Below, piece by piece: positions 21,862 to 33,760 of a DNA stretch of 64,000 nucleotides. The notes beneath the pieces were generated by a model, which worked only from the letters and a program-made list of their open reading frames with translations, did not search any database and was not told the DNA's origin. Source of the stretch: Lotus japonicus (taxonomy: Eukaryota; Streptophyta; Magnoliopsida; Fabales; Fabaceae); contig NC_080045.1 of the NCBI RefSeq assembly GCF_012489685.1, positions 5,957,001-6,021,000 of the forward strand, read 5' to 3'. A program made the translations under genes and the position numbers. Every line of letters starts with the position of its first letter. Within the stretch, counting starts at the first letter, position 1.

Positions 21862-23675
21862 TGCTTTGTTTGGATACAGGGGTGAAAATGAGTGGAAGGA
21901 ATATAAGAGGAAGAAATATAAGAGGAAATAATATAAGAGAAAAATGAGATGATTTTTAAGTTGTTTGGATTGATGAAAAAAGAAGGTGAAATGAAAGGAA
22001 AAGTGAGATCATATTTGCATAGTTACTATTAGACCCTTATTACTATCATTATTATAATACAGATTCCAATTGGATATTGATATGAAAATGGGGTAAATGG
22101 TCACTTTGGTCCTCAAAAGTGTCTGAATGAATTTTATTCACCTCGCGGTCCCCCAAAGTGTCAAACGTTCGTCACTTTAGTCCTTGACGTTAAAAAACAC
22201 AAACAGACGTTAACGGAAGGTTGAGTTGGAACGTTGGGAAAATTTGAAATGCTTCAATTTAATCCTTGATCTGGATTTTTCCCCAAATCTTCATCTTCCT
22301 CAACCTGCAACCTTCATCACCTCAGATTCATCCCATAAATCTTCACCTTCCTAATCAAAATCCATCCCACATCCACCCTTTTCTGGATCGATCCCCTTAC
22401 CACCATCATGGCCACTCTCTCATCCCTCCCAGCAAGCTCGCAAAAGCCCAAAATCTAAACAATTTTGAACTCTAAAAACAATAACAAAAAATTAGAGAAA
22501 TTGAGATTTAATTATCTGAATAAAGCAAGGTACCTGTTGAATTAATTGAAATTGAGATCGTAGTTGAACAATACTCCACATCGATCTTCAGAGACGTTAT
22601 CTTATAGAAAAAAAGGCAGGGTTTGTGCATATAATACCAGATCTCTTCTCCTCCCCCTCCACATCCGCCTAGAAACACCGGTGCAACCAACCTTCACAAA
22701 CCCAACACCCACCAAATCTCCACAAACCCGTATCTGAAAGCAATCTCTTCTTATTTAACTTTTCATGAAGATAAACTCGAACCATCGATTTTAATTATGA
22801 GAATGATTGTTGAACTGTAATTTTTTGAAGATTGGGAGAACTGTATAGCTAGCAGCTTAATTTCCTGGTATCAAGTGGAAAGACATGCAGAACAGTGCAA
22901 AACGCTTTCTAATCACGGATTGAATAAAGTGATAAAGTTGCAGGAGAATATGTTGAAATTATGCCATCTTATTTAACTTTTCTTACTTCAGTTTGGATAA
23001 TTTAATGAGGGATTTTTCTTCCTTATGGTTTGGATAGTTTAATTAGGTTTTTTAGAGTTCAAAATTGTTTAGATTTTGGGCTTTTGCGAGCTTGCTGGGA
23101 GGGATGAGAGAGTGGCCATGGTGGTGGTAAGGGGATCGATCCAGAAAGGGGTGGATGTGGGATGGATTTTGATTAGGAAGATGAAGATTTATGGGATGGA
23201 TCTGAGGTGATGAAGGTTGCAGGTTGAGGAATATGAAGATTTGGGGAAAAATCCAGATCAATGACTAAATTGAAGCATTTCAAACTTTCCCAACGTTCCA
23301 ACTCAACCTTCCGTTAACGTCCGTTTGTGTTTTTTAATGTCAATGACTAAAGTGACAGATGTTTGACACTTTAGAGGACCGCAAGGTGAATAAAATTTAT
23401 TCATGGACGAATGTGAAGTCTATTAACACTTTTGAGGACCAAAGTGACCATTTACCCTATGAAAATGCCTTTCACGCTTCCCAAAGCAATTTCACCAGCT
23501 CTTCCTTCTTTTCCTTCCTGATCTGCGCGGAAAACTGAATTGGTACTGTAGTCCATTGAATTTCCTTGCCCCCTCATTTTCCACTCTCATCCAAACACAC
23601 AAAAAAGTTATTTTCCTTTTATAATCCATCCTACCAAATTTCTTCCACTTAAAATCCCTACAAACAAACAGAGTG
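21862..23675. mobile_element. Tourist-like (PIF/Harbinger) element with nested Mutator-type insert
   Basis: The left end TGCTTTGTTTGG and right end (inverted CACTCTGTTTGT) are imperfect inverted repeats with TAA on each side (21859-21861 and 23676-23678). Internal flanks contain AGTGGAAG and GAAATTTGG-type GA-rich arms. Removing the nested element at 22091-23457 leaves about 450 bp. The ends are weaker than for the elements at 41101 and 44297, so the call is moderate. A duplicate of the last 15 bases (AAACAGAGTGTAAA) follows directly. Confidence 0.5.
22091..23457. mobile_element. Mutator-type element with ~400-bp inverted repeats
   Basis: The ends are GGGTAAATGGTCACTTTGG and its exact inverse. 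The inverted arms run 22091-22488 and 23048-23457 and are nearly identical, so the same 69-codon open frame is found on opposite strands. The flanks carry a perfect 10-bp direct repeat TATGAAAATG (22081-22090 and 23458-23467), in the Mutator range. The 560-bp centre has no transposase. The high arm identity points to recent insertion or arm homogenisation. Confidence 0.9.
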
Positions 23676-24935
23676 TAAACAAACAGAGTGTAAAGGTGGT
23701 GTTGGAAGAAAACACTGCCTTAAATTATTTAAAATATTCTGGATACTAGGACCAAAATAGACAACCCTAAGTTAAATACATCTTTATATTATTTAGTTGT
23801 TAGAAAGTTCTATTTAAGTGCCTGCAAGGTTGTTAAAAATTATTTTCAAACTGATATGTTGGGTAGCTAAGCTTGCATATGTAGTATGCAGTGCATATTC
23901 AAAAGTTATTTTATAATAAAATTTTGAAGGAAAAATCAATTTTGTGAACAAGTTTATATGATTAGTTTTACTTTCAAAAAAATATATGATTAGTTTTTTT
24001 TTTGGTTACAAAAAAAAAAATTAGGAATCGGATGATTGTTTCAAATTTAATATTTAAAGATAAATATAAATATAAATATAAATTGATTCAAATATAAATA
24101 TAATAATAGTAGTATATTTTATCAAAGGGAATATTAGGAATCGGATGATTGTTTCAAATTTAATATTTATTTTCCTTTCATTGCTTTGTACTTACATTAG
24201 ATTCTAATAAAATAAGCCCTAGAAATATGAACACGTTACGTATGGTATGCTTAATTGTCAAAGTACTACACCATTTTAATTCAATAATCTTCGCAGTAAT
24301 AAGTTTCTGGTTCTCCACCATTTTTATTGTGTGGAATTTTGACATTGAGATAATACGCAACTAGTACAGAGCCGTTCAGGACAAAAAATACTTTGGTCCC
24401 ACTTGCTGGAAATTTTGTACATTATGTTGGCATATGAGTTTGTCTTTATTGCGACTTGATTTGATATCTTGGCATGGATTTTCTTGTGTCTCTTAATTCT
24501 ACCTCCTATTTCATGCGCCAATGATATTTGAGGCCTTTTTTTTGAAATATATTTGAGGTCTTATTTTATTCATGTCTATTGGCTTGTATTTTTAACAGTT
24601 GAAATGCATTAATTAAGAAGAAATTTAGGCTCTAGATCGGTATGAATCAAATCAACAAGTTGAGGAACTTCCTCCCCTTAAATAGAGTTTGAAGATGCAT
24701 GCATGAGCCTCTTAGTAAGCAAATCAGTGGTATCATTGTCACTTTTACGAACAAAAGAAATAAGGTCTTGACAATATGTAATAATAGAGTTCAAGAAAAA
24801 TACTTCTCCATAACTCAAAAAGTTGTAATCAATCAATCTCCAAATAGACACAGAGAAATCAAAGATCCCTCACAATAGATATCATCCAACGACACATCAA
24901 TGCTTCAACAGCCACCAGAGAAATCACATGGAAAA
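23676..24935. other. Intergenic AT-rich region with a 113-bp repeat
   Basis: A 37-bp sequence TTAGGAATCGGATGATTG... occurs at 24021 and again at 24134, separated by an (AAATAT)-like run, so the unit is about 113 bp. No gene or transposon end is recognisable in the rest of the interval. Confidence 0.5.
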
Positions 24936-24939
24936 ACTC

Positions 24940-26040
24940 CTAGTTTCACGCCTCCCAAATGCAATAAAGGATGGTTGCAAATTGCTGGGCAACAACCTTT
25001 TCAAAGGCATGCGGAAAATCACGAACATAAACAATAACACATCTCGCATGCCTCTGATGAGAACACAAACCTAACCCGGAAGCAAACCAAAGTTGATTCG
25101 CATTGATGCAATCAAAGAAGACATGCTCCAAAGATTCATGCTCAACCGCGCACAAAGGGCAAGCAGGATCAACATCCACACCCCTCTTTCTAAGACTAGC
25201 TCGAACCAGCACAATGCCCGCATACACACCCTCCAAAAAGCTCTTTGCATATAGGAGAGCGCCACAATGCCAAATCTTCTTATAAATAGAATCGGGTAGC
25301 ACCCTGTCATTAGACGAGAGGCCATACAAGAGGCATCTCGTTGGCGGATAAAAGAATTCCCCGTGTTAGTCTAATGTTGACCATTTGATGTAAGAGGCCG
25401 AAAGAACACATCCTCCATGCGAGAAGGACATAAAGGAATGGCGTAGGTGGAAGCTTCTGTCCTCGTTCCAAAACAAGCCTGAATAATATGACAATCTCAA
25501 TCCCCAGTCAACTCACAAATAAGATCAAACACCATAAGAGGGTCATTCCTAGTGATCTCCATATTAGGAGGGATAAAAGAAGATCCCTTAGGAATCCAAT
25601 TATCCTCCAAAATTCTCACCTTATGCCCATCATCGTGAGGGAAGTAAACAACTTTTAAAAAACTACAAACAAGGGAATAAGGAATCAAGAAAATTCTCCA
25701 CCAATTCTTCCTAGTAAAGGGAGTATTAAAAGATTTAAAATCACGAAACTCAAGACCATCACACATCTTTGGTTTGCAAAGCTTCTCCCACTACAACCAA
25801 TGCATTTTCCACTTATCAGCATCACCACTCCAATAAAACTTTCTCACTATCCCCTCAATCTAATCACAAAGCCCATTAGGTAGAGCAAAGCATGACATAA
25901 CATAAGTTGGAATAACCAAAACTACTGCTTTAACTAGAAACTTCATGCCCGCTCTAGAGTGAGCTCTATCCTTCCAACCCTTAAGCTTCTACCAAACACG
26001 CTCTTTCACAAAAGAAAAACTTCACATATTTTTTACTTGA
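24940..26040 (-). pseudogene. LINE relic: reverse transcriptase C-terminus and zf-RVT domain
   Basis: On the minus strand the right part reads VIPTYVMSCFALPNGLC and HWL then LCKPKMCDGLEFRDFKSF, the thumb region of a plant LINE reverse transcriptase. The middle reads HKVRILEDNWIP. The left part reads IYKKIWHCGALLYAKSF, RASLRKRGVDVDPACPLC and HESLEHVFFDC, the zinc-binding domain. Several stops and frame changes separate these blocks (near 25490, 25330 and in 25770-25980). No 3' tail or target duplication was found. It is an old fragment. Bases 26041-26799 hold no gene. Confidence 0.8.
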
Positions 26041-26799
26041 TTTCTTATATACAATGATATTGGTCCATTTATGATGGAGTTATAGCCTTATTTGTTCACT
26101 TAGACAACCCTATTTAATTTGTTGTTAGACCTTTTAAAGATAAATCCTTGCTCCATACTAGAGATAAAAATAAGTACAACTTAGTTGAAACATTGACATC
26201 ATGATGATATAAGCTCTTCCAATCAAGGCTTTTTTCATATGTAAGTTCGTTCAACTTTAACAAAAAACTATTTGCTTAATTGTACTTTCAACATTTGATA
26301 GTGACTGTTTACGGATAGGATTTCAATTTGTGATGCTGAATAATTATCTCTAAAATTTCCTCTTATGAACTCCTAACTCCTAACTTCCGAGTTCCTTTAA
26401 TCTTCTTGATTTATTTCTTTCTAAACTTTCCTCCACATTTTTAAGCGTAGCTTTTAAGGAACACCGGTTAATTATTGGAAATAAACAGAAAGTAGTTGTT
26501 CTTGGAAAGTTTGAGGAAGAACATCAAAGCTACTTCACTTGCAATAAGAAACATTTCTATTTTTGTTTCTTGCATTAACTTCATTTCCCTTTTTTCTATG
26601 TACGCACCGTGAGTAGCATAAAATCAGAAACTCTCAATTACTAAATATCAAACGGTAACTTAATGCAATCAGAGTCCCCACTTGGACCATCTTAAAAACC
26701 ATGTCCACACTCCAACCAACATCAGTCACTGAATACAACTTTGCCAAAACTCTCTCACAAGACAACAGAAACAAATTCAAGCAAATGCAGAACCTACTA

Positions 26800-26991
26800 A
26801 AAAAGAAAAGGGCAAACCTAGTACTACAAGAGGTCCAGGGAGGGACCATACCCACTTTGTAAATCTAATGTAAGAAGTCTTACCTTGCATTTTTTTACAA
26901 GAGGTTGATTTCTCGGCTCGAACTCGAACCTGTGACCGCAAAGTCACATAGGAGCAATCTTACCGTAAACCAAAGCTCAGGCTCACCCCTC
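26800..26991 (-). mobile_element. Au-type SINE
   Basis: Read on the minus strand it begins GAGGGGTGAGCCTGAGC and has a box A-like stretch ending ACGGTAAGATTGCTCC. It then has TGTGACTTTGCGGTCACAGG running into box B (GGTTCGAGTTCGAGCC), CAACCTCTTG with an A-run, GCAAGGTAAGACT and CCTCCCTGGACC, and ends at a T-rich tail. This order is that of the tRNA-derived Au SINE of flowering plants. It lies 155 bp past the GRF stop codon, so it may fall in the GRF 3' UTR. Confidence 0.85.
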
Positions 26992-27145
26992 TTCAAACGC
27001 AGAACTATAATATATTATATATAAACTGAACTAATAAACAACTAAAGTCAAACAAAGTTCTTTTCTTTCCTTCCAAGACTTTTCACATAGTTCAACAGCA
27101 AGCCCTTCTTCTCCTATATATGGATATTTTTGTTAGAAGGTTCTT

Positions 27146-30100
27146 TTATCCAAGGAGATCATTGCACAAGCTGGCCCCTTCTTGAGTCTTGTTGTTCTCT
27201 GCTCTTGGACTGCTCCCAGCACTACTATTAGAGAGTGATCCAAATGCTGTCTTTTGAAGGACCCCAGTAGGAGATGACCCTATTGGAGGACTATTGTCCC
27301 ACCCATCAGTCATGAGGTTGAGATCAGAAGAGTTTTTGTCACAGTGATCACTTACATTGTTGTTAGTACTAAGATGCAGAACCTCTCCAAGAGGACCCCC
27401 CATTGAACTTTCCCATGTAATTGGGATCCAATTAGTTGCTTGCCTAGTAGTAGTAGTGTTATTTGATTCATTGATAGCAGCACTTCCAACACCCAAACCC
27501 ATTTGAATTGGGTCTAACTCCCTTGATAGCCTTAAAGGTGAGAGTGTGAGCTTCTCATTGGAGGGTGAGGAATTGAATGACAAGAAGTGATCTGAGGAGG
27601 TTATTGGAGTGGAAATTGAAAGCTGAGTCCTATCTGACTGCATGTGATCAAGCTCTGTCCACGAAACACCAGAACGATGATGATGTTGTTGATGATGATG
27701 ATGATCAGATTGTGATTTAGGACAGTCATCAATGAAATGCCTGAGGGGATGTTGGGAACCAGTGTTCTGTTGTGAAGAATCTGCAGAGGTTCTGCTACTA
27801 AGCAAGGTTGTGGTTGTGGGGGAGCTTTTCTGTGAAGGGTTAAGCAAGGAATCAGAAGTGACAAAACCAAACTCACTGTTCCTTGAGGGTTCCTCATAAG
27901 GAAAATCAGGTTTTTGAATCATGAAGGGATTGTTGTTTTCCTTCGGTTTCAGCTCAAGGGTAGGAGGTAGCATTGGAAGGACAGGGCCATCCTGCATCCT
28001 CTCACTAGCCTTATCATTCTCTTTGCAATTCATGAACATCCTGCATGCAAGGAAAAAAGAACCACCCTTTAAAAAGAGAACATCACAGCAAGCACATATT
28101 ACTAGTTTCTAGCTGAAAACAGCCTTTCCACACATAAAAAGTTACAAAATTCATCATGCCTAGAAAGAGTTGCTCTTCCATCAACACATTTCCTATGAGT
28201 ATAACAAATAAAAAATTAACAAAGTATTCAAACAACTTTAGATCTTTGATGTCTTTTTTACTAATCTTATAATATACTTTAAGCTTTTGATTAGTTGTAT
28301 CTGGCAATTCTACGGTAGACCATCTTAAAAATTGGTCCACCCATGAACCATGTTTTTACTTCTAACATATAGTACATGTTATTTACAATATGCTCTTTAT
28401 GTGCTAAAATTAATTTCCAAAGAAGTCCATTTAACCTGTGAACCAGAATTTCCTGAGTTCACAGTAGACAAAACATATTGTATCTATACACATTGGTTGA
28501 AACAATATTTGTACTGATTCTATTCTGTTATAATTCTCAAAGAGGCATAAACCAAACCTTTTAGATACCTTCTTAATGTCAAGTTTTCTCACCTGTTGAT
28601 GGTGTTGGAGGCTGAAGTGTTATCTGCAGAAAGAGGGTTCTGCATATTCTTGTGCTCCTGGTTTGCAAAGGTAAGGTTGTTGCAAGCACTGTTGCCGGGC
28701 ACCACAATGGAGGAAGCATTGAGTTTCAAACCATTTGGAGTAGCAGCATTCGCATTGGTGGTTGTAGTGGTGGTGGCAGTAACGGCATGGCCTGATTGGC
28801 CTTCCACAGGCTTTCTTGAACGATGGCGTCCTCTGTTCATGTGCCGCTCGCAGTACTTCTGATCGACAACGGCATCTCTCGAGCACCGCCATTTCTTCCC
28901 ATCTGTCCTCCTACACCTTCCTGGCTCAGGATCAGTGTTGTTGGAGAATCCCAGATGGAAACCTCCCCATGCCACTGCATCCACAAAATAAAAATATCAT
29001 AATCCAAACAAAACAAACCCAAATTTTGTCTTTCTTTTCATGCCTCATTCATTCATGTTTGTCCACTACATGATGACTAGTGACACAAATAGGGCAACAA
29101 GAGTTCATTTGAAATCAACGAGAAAGTCAAAATTATTATGGACATAAGCAACTATGCTTAGCTCTTGCTTTAGTCCATCATGAATTTGACTTCATCGTAA
29201 TTCTCAAATGAGCTTCCAAACATGTACTTAAACTGAATGGGAAATTGGGAATAGAACAGATTCTTTCATATTAAAATTTCAAGTTTACATTTCAATTTGT
29301 CTATCTCTTCATGCCCCACATATTAAATATTCATAAATAAAAAGATAGCTTCAAAAATGACATAATTACTGAAAGGTCAAATTTAACACCAAAAAAAAGA
29401 CAGCTTGATCTCTAGACTAGAGTCATATTAAAACAAAAAATCCAAACCAAACAAACAAAAAATTTGTCTTTTCTTTTCATGCTTCATTCATTGGTGTTTG
29501 CCCATAAAATGTTGCCTAGTGACACAAAATAGGGCAACAAGAAGAACCTAGCATGGGAGTAGAATAGATTCTGTCACATAAAAATTTCAAGGTAATGTTT
29601 AAATTTAAAGTCTATCTCTGCATACCCTCACATATTTAATATTCATAAATAAAAAGATAGACACAAAAATGACATAACTATTGAAAAAGGTCAAGGATTA
29701 GAGAGAAAAATAACACTTTCAATACAGGGTCACTTTGGTTAACTTTCCTTCTCATCAATAATCCATACCTTGAATTTTTTTATTTTTTATTTTGGCTTTG
29801 GAAATGAGATATTTTGAGAATTGAAAATGGAAAAGGGAACATTTACATACATGCATTGGGTCTGAGGATTCCAGTAGAGAAATTGCAAAAGCCAGCAGAC
29901 TCAAGTGCTTTTTTGATGGGGATGAGAAGATGTGAAGGTACAGGGACATTTGCTGTGATGTACTTGTAGATCAAGGCTTGGTGTTCAAGCTCCATCCATT
30001 GAGATGGAGTGAATGGTCCTCTGGTACCAGCAAAAGCCCCATGCATGCTTCCTGAACTGTAACCTGTTGAAAATACCCCAACAAGAAAGTTACTTCAGAG

Positions 30101-31115
30101 CTCAAAAAAGAATCTGAGAAAAAGAGAAGTGACAGAAAACCCTCTAGGTGTTTTGTTTGGAGTGTTTTTATCAATGGTTTGAAAAATTTCATAGATTTTC
30201 TCCCTCCTCTGATTTGAAGAAATATCAGTCAAGTCACCTTTTTTCCAAGAAATGGAAAAAGGAAAAACAGATTTTAGAGAAAGAGAGTACAGAACAGAAA
30301 CCAATCAAATTTTGGGACATTTTTTTTTTCTTTCTTTCTTGCACCTACATGTTATAGCTCTCTATTTCATAATTTTTTCTCCTTTGATACCCTCTAGTTT
30401 ACTGTGCAAAATTTAACCAAAACCCCTCCCCCTAAATCTGGAAGATGATGGGAAATTTGGGAGCAAAAAATATTTTTTTTGGTTTCACTTTTTTTTTTCT
30501 CTTGAAATGACTTCAAAACAGACACCACTCAAATATTTCCATGAAAAGACCCTCAACCAGTACTGTAGAATCAGACCGTAACAACCCATTTTTTATCTCC
30601 CTCTTACAAATAGATACCAAATATTCCATATCCCACAACACAATCAAAAACTGAATCAAACAAACCCCTTCACAAATAACCTCAAAAAATGCTAACTTTT
30701 CATGATGGGTACCTGTGTTTCTGCTGTAACTAGACAAAGGGTGATAAGAATAAGACAATGTGGCATTTGGGTTGTTCTTGTCTAGTGAATAAGTTTCAAG
30801 CTTTGGAGAAGAGAAGCTCAGCATGTGTTGCTGGTGATGGCCATCAGAAAACAAAGTAGCATTAGATCTCAGTGATGATGAAGAAGAGTTCTTGTTCTGC
30901 TGCTGCAACTGAAACTGCTGCATTGCTTTGTCATCATTATTAGTCTTGGCAAGTTTGGAGCTTCTCAAGTCATCATCTTCAGTTGTGGCAGATCTCTCTT
31001 GCTTAAGGAACCCAGATCCGTACCACTTGTGCTTTGCCTCAGGATCTGAAGCAAGAGAAACAAATCCTGTTTCTGAACCCACCAACCCATCCAAACCCAC
31101 TACCCCAAGATCCAT
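27146..31115 (-). CDS. Growth-regulating factor (GRF1/2-type transcription factor)
   Basis: Four exons on the minus strand: 31115-30713, 30063-29851, 28974-28593 and 28040-27146. All introns are GT-AG and phases agree, giving 630 aa. GRFs bind DNA through the WRC domain and recruit GIF co-activators through the QLQ domain to promote cell proliferation in leaves and other organs. QLQ is at about 151-186 ([17 protein letters not shown]...). WRC is at about 220-263 with the zinc ligands C226, C236, C247 and H250 (CX9CX10CX2H) and the basic stretch [10 protein letters not shown]. The long C-terminus has Gln/Asn- and Ser-rich activation-type sequence, [16 protein letters not shown] and the GGPL motif of the GRF1-4 group. 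Exon 3 carries the miR396 site. The next feature downstream is an Au SINE. Splice sites were chosen by eye; the exon 2/3 join ([15 protein letters not shown]) is the least certain. Confidence 0.95.
28802..28822 (-). promoter_or_regulatory. miR396 target site in GRF exon 3
   Basis: The minus strand reads CGTTCAAGAAAGCCTGTGGAA, encoding the end of the WRC domain (RSRKPVE). It is the conserved plant miR396 complement, including the bulged base usual in GRF targets. miR396 cuts GRF mRNAs in maturing tissue, so this gene is expected to be under that control. Confidence 0.92.
29008..29693. repeat. Tandem duplication in GRF intron 2
   Basis: Two diverged copies, about 29008-29388 and 29437-29693, share AAATTTTGTCTTTCTTTTC, GTGACACAAATAGGGCAAC, and TATTCATAAATAAAAAGATA. 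The second copy is shorter (missing about 100 bp in the middle). The duplication roughly doubles the size of the intron between the QLQ and WRC exons. Confidence 0.8.
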
Positions 31116-31261
31116 CTAAGAAAAAAGAAAGAAAAACAAAGCAGAAAACTAGACAAGCATCAAGCAAAGGGAATGGGAATGGGGCAGTTCTTCCTGAGAG
31201 CAAGACAGGAACAATAGTACAATACAAGCTCCCTTTGGAAAAGGAAGACACATCTCATGGG

Positions 31262-31284
31262 AGGAGAGAGAGAGAGAGAGAGGG
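31262..31284 (-). repeat. GA/CT microsatellite in GRF 5' region
   Basis: A GAGAGA run of about ten units lies about 150 bp upstream of the GRF start codon; on the sense strand it is a CT run, common in plant 5' UTRs and core promoters. The rest of the upstream 1.1 kb (31285-32218) shows no gene. Confidence 0.6.
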
Positions 31285-32227
31285 AGAACAGAGAAGGGAA
31301 GTGAAATGGAAATAGAAATAGAAGATATGCTTTGACAACTTAAAGCTAAGCTGAAACTAGAAACCGGACTGGTTTTGTTTTTTTGGGAGTTTATGTCTTG
31401 GCTAAGATAAAATAATTGGAGAGATAGAGAGAGTAGTAACTAGTTCATCTATAAATAAAAGCTTGGATGAGTTCGACTCCATCGATCTCAACTACATCAC
31501 ATGTTAAATATGTCTTTGAATCTATAACTTGTTTAGGAATGTACTTACAATGTCTTACATGTTGTCTATTGAAAGTTGAAACAATCTTCATATTCGTAGA
31601 AGAAATTGAACATACAATATTTTAAATGGAAGTAATTTACTTATTTTTATCAATCGAGTTAGTGTTCTCGCAAAGAAAAGCTAATATTGATTTATTCACA
31701 TTAAATTTTTTTATCTCATTTTTACTTTTCTCATATATATTTCTCTTCAATTATTATTACATCTATCTTATCATTCTTTTTTTAATTTTTTTCCTCTTCG
31801 AAAAGACTTTTTCTATTTTATTTTTGGCGTGAGTAAAATTAAAATGTGATAGATGTATTATTTAGAAAGAAAATGTGGGGAGGTAGAAACTGACTAGACC
31901 TGGTTTATATCTCGAACATACTCATAGGAAAAAGGTTTAAATTTTTTAGGACCATATACCAAATTTCATGACAAAAGAATTTAGTATATCTTTGTAGTTA
32001 CTATTATACTATAGTGTAGGGTAGTAGCTTCATTTTGAGTCACGGTCTACTCTAGTCTCTTTTAGGGGAGGGCATTTATGGAAACCTACCACAGCAAACC
32101 GTGGAAGGTAGCTGGACTGAGAAGGACGTGAATGTCTTTTTGTATCTAGAGCACGTTCGGCAAAAGCTTATAGAAAAAATCCACGTTCGGCAAAAAGGAG
32201 GTAATTAGCACATACATAGAATAGAAT

Positions 32228-32413
32228 GAGTAATGTTACTTACACACCTCTTTTTTGAGGTGAAAGAGGTGGAATGATGAAAGAGATAGGAAGAAAATGA
32301 AAAATATGAGAGAGAAAATATGAGATGTGATAGATGGTAAGAGGAGAGAGATAGAAACAAAAAGAGGTGGAAATGAAGTGTTTTAAAAATGAGGTGTGTA
32401 TATATCATTACTC
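32228..32413. mobile_element. GAGTAATG MITE, Mutator-type (copy 2)
   Basis: A 186-bp element with ends GAGTAATGTTACTTACACAC and, inverted, GAGTAATGATATATACACA. It is bounded by a perfect 9-bp duplication GAATAGAAT (32219-32227 and 32414-32422). The interior is GA/CT-rich (AGAGGAGAGAGATAGAAAC) and matches the elements at 9658 and 56556. It lies 1.1 kb upstream of the GRF start. No coding capacity. Confidence 0.92.
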
Positions 32414-32649
32414 GAATAGAATTTGATAGTTTTCTTTAATCATAAGCATGCTAGATTGTTATTATAAGTGGTAAAACTTTAATGTCTTGTTTAGTTGAGA
32501 TGAGAAGGGAATAAGCTACTTGTTTAAGGTGAACTAGTATGTGGGTATTTTATACGTGAAAGATTTCTTTAAATCATTGAAATTATAAATTTATTTTCAA
32601 ATTATTTTAAAATATTAATTATGTCATTGAGCCTCCGAGTGGTAGTTTG

Positions 32650-33760
32650 GGTTTCAAGGTGAGGCCTAGGACATGGAACGGTTGGTGGATTCAGACACTT
32701 TAGAGCACGTATTAAAACTTGGTTTAGGGTGAAACTCAATCGTCACTCCAATAAAAGGGCGATGAAGGAGCTGGAGTGAATCATAGCGGCAACATAGGGG
32801 TGCATGATGGGGCGCTGCACAATTCCTCCTTGAACCAACTTGATGCGTCTTTCTTGCAAATATGACACACTCAAGTGCCAAAAACAATAAAATTATTTCT
32901 TTAGTTGCTCCTTCGTGATGTGCTTCCTATGAATACTCTTGGGCAGACTCGCTCACTTGCTACCTTTTTATTGTGCAACCGTTATTTGGGCAATTGACAA
33001 GCAACTCTCAATTGTCTCCTAGATTGTTCTCATGCTCGCGAAATCTAGTCTTAGTGCGGTGTCCCCTCCATCTGCAACGTTTCTACACGGTAATATGGGG
33101 GCTTGGTTGGATTTTCTTATCAATCATCAAGAGCATTAGAGATTTGTGCTTATAATTTGGTGGACTTGGTGTAAGTAAAATAATATCACTTTTTATGATT
33201 TCTCGTTGTCCGTTGACGTCATTTTGCACCATATCTAGTCCTTAGTGAATGAATGTCAGATATGTTTCTCCTCAAAATATACTAACTCGTCTAGTTTGGT
33301 CTTGTCCTTATGGCTTGTTTTTCAAGCTAAACGTCGACTACTTCTTTCGTCATAGTAGGGAGCTTGATTAGTGCTTGTGGCATCATTCGAGCTCCTCCTC
33401 TGAGTGAATGCATGTTTTCCAGCTTCTTCCCATGGCAGGGTCTTCTTCATTATGAGCACTTGGCCTTGAAACATATATTGTTTGTTGTTGGCTTGGCATA
33501 TCAATGGGTGATTTATGAGAGTGATTCATCAAACGCGATCTGTTTGCTTGAGGCCTCCGTGATGTTTTCTTCTTTATTTGATGTCTTGAAGAGACTCTCT
33601 CCATTGTTATATCTCTCATAAAATATCCCTTTCAAGCACATTTATCGTGAGACAAACTTCACTGATGATTATTTAGCTACTTTAGATTTGCGCATATAAT
33701 GTGGTTTTTCATTCAGTGGCCTCTCCCTCACCTCCACATGGCTTGTTGCTTACTTCGGAT
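32650..33760 (+). pseudogene. LINE relic: linker and RNase H domain
   Basis: The plus strand reads, in shifting frames, NITFYDFSLSVDVILHHI (about 33182), FQAKRRLLLSS, SACGIIRAPPLSE (about 33367), AYQWVIYESDSSNAICLLEA (about 33500) and HIYRETNFTDDYLATLDL (about 33638). The last three are the RNase H domain (RVT_3) found at the end of many plant LINEs: the ESD acidic residue and the H-x-x-RE-x-N helix survive. Frames are broken by several stops. No tail or target duplication was identified. From 33761 to 35740 I see no gene. Confidence 0.7.

Noticed and set aside
22266..23261. Identical 69-codon frames on opposite strands
   Set aside because: They are the two inverted arms of one Mutator-type element, not a gene pair.
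27601..28984. Extra open frames overlapping the GRF exons on both strands
   Set aside because: They are out-of-phase shadows of the GRF coding exons with no family support.
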